Positions 8,133-15,406 of a DNA stretch of 22,857 nucleotides are shown piece by piece; within the stretch, counting starts at the first letter, position 1, and each line of letters begins with the position of its first letter. A program made the position numbers and the translations under genes. The notes beneath the pieces are model-generated. The model did no database searches, was not told where the DNA came from, and worked only from the letters and a program-made list of their open reading frames with translations. This DNA comes from UBA8437 sp003445035 (lineage in GTDB: Bacteria; Planctomycetota; Planctomycetia; Planctomycetales; Planctomycetaceae): assembly GCA_937901285.1 (NCBI GenBank), contig CALCHI010000049.1, positions 1 to 22,857 on the forward strand, given 5' to 3'.

Positions 8133-8157
8133 TCACCCACCCGTCGACTCCATCCGG

Positions 8158-10368
8158 ATGATTTCGATGATCCGCATATTGCCCTTGGCGGCACTGTTGC
8201 TGGCCGGATCGGCTGACGCCACATTGGCCCAGGACGCCCCGCCCAAGCCGATCGGACAGTTTCTGAGTGTCCGCAGCCCGATCGACGATTCGGTAATCGG
8301 TCGGGTCCGCAAGGTGGCACAGGACCTGGCGATACGAACCGAAAAGGAGTCGAGGCCGGCGGTACTGGTCCTCGAGCTGTCCCCCGGCAACAGCCCGGTC
8401 CACCAGGTGCAGGGCCTGGCAAGTTTGTTGAGTTCCGCGAGGTTGTCACGGGTTCGCACTGTGGCCTGGATCCCCAAGTCGGTGACCGGCCTCAACGCGG
8501 TGGTGGCACTGTCGTGCAACGAGATCGTGATGCACCCGGACGCCAACCTTGGCGACATCAGCCGCGGTGAACCGCTCGACGACGCCAGCAGGCAATTCGT
8601 CCAGACACTGGTCGACAAACGGCGTAACGCCAAGGTCAACTGGCCGCTGGCCCGCGGCATGCTCGATCGAAATGCCGAGGTGATCCGGGCAACGATCACC
8701 GGCGAGGATAAGCAGGTGAAGTCGCGGGTGGTCGGCCCCGACGAGTTGCAGTTGATCCAGAAGAGCAATCCGAAGGCCGTCATCGAGGTCTCTCGGATCA
8801 AGGATTCCGATGACCTGGGAATCTTCTCCGGCGAGCAGGCTCGACAACTCGACATCCTGGTCACCCAGACCGCCGAGACCCGCTCGGACGTGGCCGCAAT
8901 CTACGGGCTTCCCGCCCGGGCGATGAAGGAGGAGAAGTCGTCCAAGGGGGAAACGATCGCGAGGTTGATCAAGATCGACGGTCCGATCGAGCCGATGCTG
9001 CACAGGTTCTTCAACCAGCAGCTCGCCCGTGCCATCGCCGAAAAGGCCACCGTGATCATCTTCGAGATCGACTCGCCCGGCGGATTGCTGACGCTGGCCG
9101 AGACCATGGCCAATGACATCGCGGCCCTGGAGGAACGCGGCATTCACACCGTGGCGTGGATCCCCCGTGAAGCGATCAGCGGAGCCGCCATCGTCTCGTT
9201 GGGCTGCGACGACATCTACATGCACCCGGAGGCGAGGATCGGTGATGCGGCACCGATCGAGATGAAGGAGGGGATGGCTTTCGAACGGGCTCCCGAAAAA
9301 GTGCTCAGCTACACCCGCGAGGTCCTGAGAACCCTCGCCGAAAAGAAAGGACGTCCGCCGGGGCTGGCCGAGGCGATGGCCGACAAGGACCTGAAGGTCT
9401 TCCGGGTGGTCAACCCGCAAACCGGCGAGATCGAGTTCAAGACCGAAGCCGAACTGCACGCGGCGAAACAGGAATTCGGTGACCGTCAACTGGTGGCCGA
9501 AACACGCGAGGACAACCTGCTGACGGTCAACGGCCGGCAAGCCCACGAACTGCAACTGGCCGAACCCCCGGTCTCGGGCATGGAGGAACTCAAGCAACGG
9601 CTGGGCATCCCCAGGGCCGTGGAGTTGCGTGCCATCGAACGGACCTGGGTCGACAACGTCGCCTCGATGCTCAGCGGTGGCGGTTCGGCCTTCATGCTGT
9701 TTTTCTTCGGATCGATCCTGATTTACCTGGAACTCCACACCCAGGTTGGCCTGTGTGGAATCGGATCGGCGGTCTGCTTCACCCTGTTCTTCTGGGCCCG
9801 CTGGGGCGGGACAGCCGGGTGGCTGGAACTGGCCCTGTTCCTGCTGGGACTGGCCCTGGTCGCCATCGAGATCTTCCTGATCCCCGGGTTCGGGGTCTTC
9901 GGCATCTCGGGAGGGTTGCTGGTCTTCATCGCGCTGGTGATGGCCTCGGAGACGATGACCGATTCGCCCAGCTTCCAGGGACTGCAGAAGTTCGGAGCTC
10001 CGACGGCCACCCTGATGGGATCCCTGTTGACGGTGATCGCGGTCGCGGCGGTGATCAGCCACTACCTGCCGCAATTGCCCCTGCTGAGACGCATCGTGCT
10101 CGAACCCCCCGGCGCAGGAGAATTGGCATTCGACCCGCAACTGGTCGGCTCGCCGGATCCCACCGGCCTCCTGAACGCTGACCTCGGACTGGTCGGACAG
10201 ATGGGGGGTGCGATCAGCGTGCTGAGACCAGCCGGGAAAGCGAAGATCGGAGACGACCTGGTTGATGTCGTCAGCGATGGGCCATTCATCAACCCCGGGG
10301 TCTCGATCGAGGTGGTGCGGGTCGAGGGGAACCGGGTATTCGTCCGCGAGGTCGACCAAACGTCCTGA
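8158..10368 (+). CDS. NfeD-family membrane serine protease with tandem ClpP-like domains
   Basis: The 736-residue protein has a signal peptide (1-25), two ClpP/SppA-like domains (about 65-210 and 295-460), a multi-helix membrane region (about 508-640, four to five helices) and a C-terminal NfeD OB-fold (about 676-732: GLVGQMGGAISVLRPAGKAK). Domain 2 contains FEIDSPGG, TVAWIPREAISGAAIVSLGC with the expected nucleophile Ser341, and Lys381 forty residues later, matching the Ser/Lys dyad of the archaeal 1510-N protease. Domain 1 repeats the same block (TVAWIPKSVTGLNAVVALSC), but it has Gly111 and Leu151 at the equivalent positions, so it is probably inactive. Family members with one protease domain are about 440-460 residues long. 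Such proteases are thought to act on membrane proteins such as stomatin partners; the substrate here is unknown. ATG 8167 is an alternative start. Confidence 0.9.
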   Translation: MISMIRILPLAALLLAGSADATLAQDAPPKPIGQFLSVRSPIDDSVIGRVRKVAQDLAIRTEKESRPAVLVLELSPGNSPVHQVQGLASLLSSARLSRVRTVAWIPKSVTGLNAVVALSCNEIVMHPDANLGDISRGEPLDDASRQFVQTLVDKRRNAKVNWPLARGMLDRNAEVIRATITGEDKQVKSRVVGPDELQLIQKSNPKAVIEVSRIKDSDDLGIFSGEQARQLDILVTQTAETRSDVAAIYGLPARAMKEEKSSKGETIARLIKIDGPIEPMLHRFFNQQLARAIAEKATVIIFEIDSPGGLLTLAETMANDIAALEERGIHTVAWIPREAISGAAIVSLGCDDIYMHPEARIGDAAPIEMKEGMAFERAPEKVLSYTREVLRTLAEKKGRPPGLAEAMADKDLKVFRVVNPQTGEIEFKTEAELHAAKQEFGDRQLVAETREDNLLTVNGRQAHELQLAEPPVSGMEELKQRLGIPRAVELRAIERTWVDNVASMLSGGGSAFMLFFFGSILIYLELHTQVGLCGIGSAVCFTLFFWARWGGTAGWLELALFLLGLALVAIEIFLIPGFGVFGISGGLLVFIALVMASETMTDSPSFQGLQKFGAPTATLMGSLLTVIAVAAVISHYLPQLPLLRRIVLEPPGAGELAFDPQLVGSPDPTGLLNADLGLVGQMGGAISVLRPAGKAKIGDDLVDVVSDGPFINPGVSIEVVRVEGNRVFVREVDQTS

Positions 10369-10396
10369 TCGTGGACTTCGGCCAGACCCGGTGCCG

Positions 10397-10424
10397 TTGC
10401 AACTTCATGTGGTACTGCTAGAGT
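10397..10424 (+). promoter_or_regulatory. Candidate promoter for the rpsO-pnp operon
   Basis: TTGCAA (four of six to the -35 consensus), a 16-base spacer and an extended -10, TGC-TAGAGT, are seen. Transcription would start near 10431, leaving a leader of about 97 bases before rpsO. That is long enough for the S15 autoregulatory structures known in other bacteria, but I could not identify one here with confidence. Confidence 0.4.
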
Positions 10425-10527
10425 AGGCTGCTCGGAAGGATCCGGTCGGTCGATCCCTCGTGGAACGGCTGAGAATGGGGGGGATTCCCCGTGAACTGGA
10501 GACTTTCGTTTCGATTGTGGATTGCGC

Positions 10528-10797
10528 ATGTCGATTACCCGAGAACGCAAAACCGAGCTGATCCAGGAATTCCGTCGCGATGAGGCGGATACGGGGTCGG
10601 CCGAGCTGCAGATCGCGGTGTTGACCGAGCGGATCACGAATCTGACCGAGCATCTCAAGATGCACACCAAGGACCATGGCAGCCGACGCGGGTTGCTGGC
10701 CCTGGTCAGTCGCCGCCGAAGACTGCTCGATTACCTCGATCGAACGGATCATCCGAAGTATCGCTCGCTGATCGAACAGTTGGGTATTCGTAAATAG
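10528..10797 (+). CDS. rpsO: 30S ribosomal protein S15
   Basis: S15 binds 16S rRNA early in assembly of the small-subunit platform. The 89-residue length is exactly the bacterial norm. Conserved segments are visible: ITRERKTELIQEF at the N-terminus, then DTGSAELQIAVLTERITNLTEHL, DHGSRRGLLALVSRRRRLLDYL and YRSLIEQLGIRK at the C-terminus. I chose the ATG at 10528; a TTG two codons upstream is in frame but would add residues not seen in the family. The gene directly precedes pnp, the classic rpsO-pnp arrangement, with 99 bases between them. Confidence 0.98.
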   Translation: MSITRERKTELIQEFRRDEADTGSAELQIAVLTERITNLTEHLKMHTKDHGSRRGLLALVSRRRRLLDYLDRTDHPKYRSLIEQLGIRK

Positions 10798-10837
10798 TGT
10801 CGGCGGTCCGGACGTGTGGACCATCGGCCCGATCAGC

Positions 10838-10856
10838 CTCCGGAATGCTTCCGGAG
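10838..10856 (+). promoter_or_regulatory. Hairpin in the rpsO-pnp spacer
   Basis: CTCCGGAA-TGC-TTCCGGAG forms a perfect eight-base-pair stem with a three-base loop, 40 bases before the pnp start. No T-run follows, so it is not a typical intrinsic terminator. In Escherichia coli a pnp leader stem-loop at the same relative position is cut by RNase III and lets PNPase repress itself. This hairpin could be a functional analogue, which is inference. Confidence 0.5.
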
Positions 10857-10896
10857 TCGCGACGGCAACCGCACACAGTTGGTAGGGATACAGGTA

Positions 10897-13113
10897 GTGA
10901 AGAAGGTCGTATCGTGTGAGATTGGTGGACGGACGCTCAGCCTGGAAACGGGAGAACTGGCCAAGCAGGCCAGTGGCGCTGTCCTGGTTCGTTACGCAGA
11001 CACAGTCGTGTTCGTCGCCTCACAGGACGGACCCCCACGACGTGGCATCGACTTCTTTCCGCTGACGGTCGATTACCGTGAACGGTTCGCCTCGGCCGGG
11101 AAGTTCCCCGGCGGCTTCCTGAAAAGGGAGGGGCGGCCAACGATGAGGGAGATCCTCACCGCACGGCTGACAGACCGCCCGATCCGTCCGATGTTCCCCA
11201 AGGGGTACAAGGACGAGGTCCAGGTCATGGCCAACGTGCTGGCTGTCGATCCCGAACACGACCCCGACGTTCACGCGATCATCGGCGCCAGTGCCGCGTT
11301 GATGATCTCGCCGTCGATCCCCTTCCAGGGACCGTTGGCGGCCGTGCGAGTCGGCAAGGTCGATGACCAGTTGGTCATCTTCCCCACGCTCGAGCAGACC
11401 GACGAGGGATCGCTGGATCTGATCGTCGCCGGAAACCTCGAGAGCGTGTTGATGATCGAGGGCTTCGCCGACCAGATGCCCGAGGACGAGATGATCGAGG
11501 CGATCCTCTTTGCCCAGCAGCACATCATCACCATCTGCGAACTCCAGGTGCAACTGGTCGCCGAGGTGGGTGTCGAGACGGTCGCGTACGAGGAAGCGGG
11601 AGAGAACCCGCTGCTCGCCGCACTGCACGCCGACGGCTTCGAACGCCTGAAGACAGCGATGCAGAGCCGGGTCAAAGCCGAACGCCACGACCAGACCAAG
11701 GCGCTGAAGACCGAACTGCTCGAGAAACACTTCCCCGAGGATGCCGAAGAATCCGCCGACGGTTCGACCCGCGGCGACTTCTCCGAGGCCTTCCACGATC
11801 TCGAACAACAGGTCGTCCGAGACCTGATTCTCAACGACAAGACGCGGCTCGACGGCCGCAGCATGACCGACCTGCGAGACATCTCCTGCATCGTCGACCT
11901 GCTGCCCCGGGTTCACGGATCGGCTGTCTTCACCCGCGGTGAGACCCAGTCGGTCTGCACGATCACACTCGGTACGCCCCGCGACACCCAGCGGGTCGAC
12001 GGGCCGGTCGAGGAGTTCGAGAAACGGTTCATGCTCGACTACAACTTCCCGCCCTACTCGGTCGGTGAGTGCCGGATGATCAGAGGTCCTGGCCGTCGAG
12101 AAATCGGCCACGGGGCCCTGGCCGAACGGTCCGTGGTCGCGATCCTGCCCGATGCCGAGGCATTTCCCTACACGATCCGGGCGATCTCCGACATCACCGA
12201 GTCGAATGGTTCGAGCTCGATGGCCAGTGTCTGCAGCACGACGCTGGGCCTGATGGCCGCGGGCGTTCCGATCCTGCAACCGGTCGCCGGCATCTCGATC
12301 GGTGTCGTCGCCGAGCCGGACGGACGCTTCGAACTGCTGACCGACATCATCGGTGACGAGGATCACTTCGGCGACATGGACTTCAAGGTCGCCGGCAGCC
12401 AGATCGGCATCACCGGCATTCAGCTCGACCTGAAAATCAAGGGGATCTCCGAGGAGATCATCCGGGCGACGTTGGCCCAGGCCAAGGACGCCCGCCACAA
12501 CATCCTCAGGTCGATGCTCGGAACACTGGGTCAACCCCGCGCGGACATCTCCGAACACGCCCCGCGGCTGGAACGCACCCAGATCGACCCCGAGAAGATC
12601 GGCCTGCTGATCGGACCCGGTGGCAAGACCATCCGGGCCATCCAGGACGAGACCGGCACCCAGATCGACATCCAGGAAGACGGCGGGACCGCCACGGTCA
12701 CGGTCGCCTCCAAGGATGGGACGGCCGCCCAGGCCGCACTGGCTCGGATCGAAGCCCTGACCGAAGACGTCAAGGTCGGCCGGGTTTACAGCGGCACCGT
12801 CTCGTCGGTCAAGGACTTCGGCGTCTTTATCGAGATCGCCCCTGGCAAGGACGGACTCTGTCACATCAGTGAACTCGCCGACGGCTTCGTCAAGTCCGTC
12901 GCTGACGTCTGCAGTGTCGGAGACAAGATGGACGTCAAGGTGATCGCGGTCGACGACCAGAACAGGGTCAAGCTCTCACGACGTGCCGTGCTGGCCGAAG
13001 CCGGCGGCGGGGACGAAGCCGGGGACGGAGACGGCGGCGGTGACAGCGACGGCGGCAGTGAAGACAGTGCCGGCGGAACCGACGACGGTGGAGGCGAGGA
13101 CGGCCAGGAGTAG
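10897..13113 (+). CDS. pnp: Polyribonucleotide nucleotidyltransferase (PNPase)
   Basis: This 3'-5' phosphorolytic exoribonuclease is a core of RNA turnover. With the GTG at 10897 the protein has 738 residues. It contains RNase PH domain 1 (about 5-140), an all-helical linker, RNase PH domain 2 (about 330-540, with GPGRREIGHGALAER and the metal-binding GDEDHFGDMDFKVAG), a KH domain with GPGG (573-576) and an S1 domain (about 627-695, SVKDFGVFIEIAPGKDGLCH). The last 36 residues are an acidic Gly/Asp/Glu tail absent from standard PNPases. I prefer this GTG because the homologous region begins there (VKKVVSCEIGGRTLSLETG). A GTG at 10816 would add 27 residues without family resemblance and would run through the leader hairpin. 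The histidine kinase begins about 33 bases after the stop. Confidence 0.96.
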   Translation: MKKVVSCEIGGRTLSLETGELAKQASGAVLVRYADTVVFVASQDGPPRRGIDFFPLTVDYRERFASAGKFPGGFLKREGRPTMREILTARLTDRPIRPMFPKGYKDEVQVMANVLAVDPEHDPDVHAIIGASAALMISPSIPFQGPLAAVRVGKVDDQLVIFPTLEQTDEGSLDLIVAGNLESVLMIEGFADQMPEDEMIEAILFAQQHIITICELQVQLVAEVGVETVAYEEAGENPLLAALHADGFERLKTAMQSRVKAERHDQTKALKTELLEKHFPEDAEESADGSTRGDFSEAFHDLEQQVVRDLILNDKTRLDGRSMTDLRDISCIVDLLPRVHGSAVFTRGETQSVCTITLGTPRDTQRVDGPVEEFEKRFMLDYNFPPYSVGECRMIRGPGRREIGHGALAERSVVAILPDAEAFPYTIRAISDITESNGSSSMASVCSTTLGLMAAGVPILQPVAGISIGVVAEPDGRFELLTDIIGDEDHFGDMDFKVAGSQIGITGIQLDLKIKGISEEIIRATLAQAKDARHNILRSMLGTLGQPRADISEHAPRLERTQIDPEKIGLLIGPGGKTIRAIQDETGTQIDIQEDGGTATVTVASKDGTAAQAALARIEALTEDVKVGRVYSGTVSSVKDFGVFIEIAPGKDGLCHISELADGFVKSVADVCSVGDKMDVKVIAVDDQNRVKLSRRAVLAEAGGGDEAGDGDGGGDSDGGSEDSAGGTDDGGGEDGQE

Positions 13114-13145
13114 AGGCGATCGACTCGCAGGAACGCCAAGAGCTG

Positions 13146-13883
13146 TTGTCCCGGTATGCCGAGGGGTATGCCGAGATCGCCAGCCTGGCTGGTGGCCTGG
13201 CTCACGAGATCCGTAACCCGCTCTCGACCATCTCGATGAACCTCGACCTGCTGGTCGAGGACCTGGTCACTTCGGACGAACCTCGCGATCGCCGGATGCT
13301 CGACAAGCTGCACACCGTGCAGTCGGAGTGCCGTCACCTGGAGGAAATTCTCGACGCGTTTCTGCAGTTTGCCCGGGTCAGTTCACTTGAACTTGTCCCC
13401 GTCGACCTCAACAACCTCGTCACCTCTTTTCTCGACTTCTACCGTCCGCAGGCCGATGACACCGGAATCGACATCAGCCCCCACCTGGAACCGGGTCTGC
13501 CAACCGTCGGTGGTGATGATCCGCTGCTCCGACAGATGTTGATGAACCTCTGCCGCAATGCCACCGAGGCGATGCCCGACGGAGGCCGGCTGGAGATTCA
13601 GACGGCCGTCGACGGGGACCATGTGGCCCTGGTCGTGATCGACAACGGCCACGGCATCGATGCCACGGCCCGGGAGAAGATGTTTGACACGTTTTTCTCG
13701 ACCCGGCCCTCCGGCAGTGGCCTCGGCCTGCCCACGGTCCGTAAAATCGCACAGGCACACCACGGGACAATCGCCTGCGAAAGCGAACCCGGCCAGGGAA
13801 CCAAGTTCACCATCCGGCTGCCGATTGACACCCCGTCCGACCAGTTGCCCGACGACCCCGGTGACAACCAGATCGACTCATGA
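13146..13883 (+). CDS. Cytosolic NtrB-like sensor histidine kinase lacking a sensor domain
   Basis: The roughly 245-residue protein consists only of a HisKA dimerisation/phosphoacceptor domain and a HATPase_c domain. The phosphorylated residue is His20 in GLAHEIRNPLSTI. The N-box is LMNLCRNATEAM (132-143), G1 is DNGHGI (166-171), the F-box is FDTFFSTRPSG and G2 is GSGLGL (190-195). There is no PAS or membrane segment, so the input must come from a partner or from cytoplasmic protein contacts. No ATG or GTG exists in frame between the previous stop (13059) and the H-box. TTG 13146 is the first ordinary start. CTG 13143 and ATC 13119, the latter placed well behind GGAG at the pnp end, are alternatives. 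The gene overlaps the following activator in an ATGA, so the two form a cognate pair. Confidence 0.88.
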   Translation: MSRYAEGYAEIASLAGGLAHEIRNPLSTISMNLDLLVEDLVTSDEPRDRRMLDKLHTVQSECRHLEEILDAFLQFARVSSLELVPVDLNNLVTSFLDFYRPQADDTGIDISPHLEPGLPTVGGDDPLLRQMLMNLCRNATEAMPDGGRLEIQTAVDGDHVALVVIDNGHGIDATAREKMFDTFFSTRPSGSGLGLPTVRKIAQAHHGTIACESEPGQGTKFTIRLPIDTPSDQLPDDPGDNQIDS

Positions 13884-15307
13884 CCGACTCCGCACGCGAT
13901 CACGCCGTTCCCGATGACCTCGAACCGTCGGGGCCACCAATTCGGGTGCTGGTCGTCGATGACGACGAACCCCACGCCCACGCGGTCGCCGAGAGTCTCG
14001 AGCGAGTCGGCTACGAGTGCAAAACGGCGATCTCCGGAGAAGATGGCGCGACACGCATCGAGAGCGACAGCTTCGACGTGGTCGTCACCGACCTGATGAT
14101 GGGTGACCTCGATGGACTGGCACTGCTGCAAAAAACCAAGGAGGAGTTGCCCAACGCCGAGGTGATTCTGCTGACCGGACACGCCTCGGTCCAGTCGGCC
14201 CTGGCCGCCGGGCAGGCCGGGGCATCGATGTACCTCACCAAGCCGCTGGACATCAACGAACTGCGGTCCGCCGTCGAAAAGGCTTCGACGAGGCTCCGCC
14301 TGCTCCGTCGAAATGCCGAACTCGCCCGCCGCCTCGACGAGCGGTTCGGATTCGAGGGAGTCATCGGCAACAGCCCGTCAATGAACCGCGTCCTCGAACA
14401 ACTCAAGCACGTCGCCCCCACCAGCAGTACCGTGTTGATCGAAGGAGAAAGCGGCACCGGCAAGGAACTGGTCGCCCGGGCCCTGCACCAGAACAGCGAT
14501 CGCAAGTCCAAGCCCTTCGTCCCGCTGAACATCTCGGCGTTGCCCGAAAGTATCCTCGAGAGTGAACTGTTCGGACACGAGGCCGGGGCCTTCACCGGAG
14601 CGGTGGGGCGGAGAATCGGGAAATTCGAATTCGCCAACGGCGGCACGTTGTTCCTCGACGAGGTCGGCGAGATGCCGACGGAGACACAGATCAAGCTGCT
14701 CAGGGTGCTCGAAGACCGCAAGGTGGCCCGGATCGGGGCGAACGAGGAGATCGAGGTCAACGTCAGGGTCGTCGCGGCCACCAACGCCGATCTTGAGAAT
14801 TCCGTCCGCGAAGGTCGCTTCCGGGAAGATCTCTACTACCGGATCGCCGTCGTCACCATCGGCCTGCCACCACTGAGAGAACGGCGGGCGGACATGCCGT
14901 TGTTGATCGATCATTTCCGGAAGGAATTCGCCGAGTCCTACGGGCGTGATGTGCCGGACGTCTCGAGGGCCGCCCGTCAGGCGTTGATTGCTCACGACTG
15001 GCCCGGCAACATCCGGCAACTCCGCAACACCATCGAACGCATGCTCGTGCTCGACGCCGACGGACTGCTCGATGTCGACGATCTGCCCGATGACATCGTT
15101 CCCACCGCCGACGGCGACGGGGAACCCGGCCGCAGTCCCAGCGGAGCTGATGGACTGGTCGGACGTCCGCTGGTCGAGGTCGAACGCTTCTACATCGAAC
15201 AGGCACTTGAACTGGTCGACGGCAAACGCGAGGACGCTGCGGCACTGCTTGGTATTGGTGAACGGACGTTGTACCGTAAAATCAAGGAGTACGGGCTGAA
15301 CCAGTGA
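13880..15307 (+). CDS. NtrC-family sigma-54-dependent response regulator
   Basis: The 475-residue protein is a phosphorylation-controlled activator of sigma-54 promoters. The receiver domain (about 21-135) has the acidic pocket DDDE, the phosphoacceptor Asp71 in VVVTDLMMG, and Lys121 in LTKP. The AAA+ domain has Walker A GESGTGKE (189-196), the sigma-54-contact loop GAFTGA (236-241), Walker B GGTLFLDE (254-261) and WPGNIRQLRN near its end. After a short acidic, Pro/Gly-containing linker (about 405-430), a Fis-type helix-turn-helix (447-475: GKREDAAALLGIGERTLYRK) ends the protein. All elements are intact. It is translated together with the upstream kinase (ATGA overlap). Direct targets cannot be named from this window. 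I found no convincing -24/-12 promoter in the spacers. Confidence 0.95.
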   Translation: MTDSARDHAVPDDLEPSGPPIRVLVVDDDEPHAHAVAESLERVGYECKTAISGEDGATRIESDSFDVVVTDLMMGDLDGLALLQKTKEELPNAEVILLTGHASVQSALAAGQAGASMYLTKPLDINELRSAVEKASTRLRLLRRNAELARRLDERFGFEGVIGNSPSMNRVLEQLKHVAPTSSTVLIEGESGTGKELVARALHQNSDRKSKPFVPLNISALPESILESELFGHEAGAFTGAVGRRIGKFEFANGGTLFLDEVGEMPTETQIKLLRVLEDRKVARIGANEEIEVNVRVVAATNADLENSVREGRFREDLYYRIAVVTIGLPPLRERRADMPLLIDHFRKEFAESYGRDVPDVSRAARQALIAHDWPGNIRQLRNTIERMLVLDADGLLDVDDLPDDIVPTADGDGEPGRSPSGADGLVGRPLVEVERFYIEQALELVDGKREDAAALLGIGERTLYRKIKEYGLNQ

Positions 15308-15325
15308 GAACCGTGACGGGTTCTC
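15306..15325 (+). terminator. Weak hairpin at the end of the kinase/activator operon
   Basis: GAGAACC-GTGACG-GGTTCTC forms a seven-base-pair stem with a six-base loop, beginning in the activator's stop codon. No T-run follows, so intrinsic termination is doubtful. It could instead protect the transcript's 3' end or mark the boundary with the following gene. Confidence 0.3.
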
Positions 15326-15406
15326 GACGGAAATACCGGAACCCCGCTCCCGCTCCGGTGTTCATTCTGGGCCAGTCCCTGTTGGCGGGCCTGTTCGGAG
15401 AGATCG

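Noticed and set aside
8186..8201. Sigma-54-like -24/-12 pattern (TGGCGGC, four bases, TTGCT)
   Set aside because: It lies inside the coding region of the NfeD signal peptide, downstream of the gene's own start, and Leu/Ala codons readily generate it. The -24 half is imperfect.
8446..10359. 637-codon minus-strand open frame opposite the NfeD gene
   Set aside because: Low-complexity Gln/Asp/His/Arg composition and no family resemblance; it mirrors third-position GC bias.
10484..10496. GGGG/CCCC inverted repeat in the rpsO leader as an S15-binding fold
   Set aside because: Only a four-base-pair stem with a tiny loop. No recognisable S15 target structure could be built around it by eye.
11020..12864. 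614-codon minus-strand open frame opposite pnp
   Set aside because: Same signature of a shadow frame; pnp is unambiguous on the plus strand.
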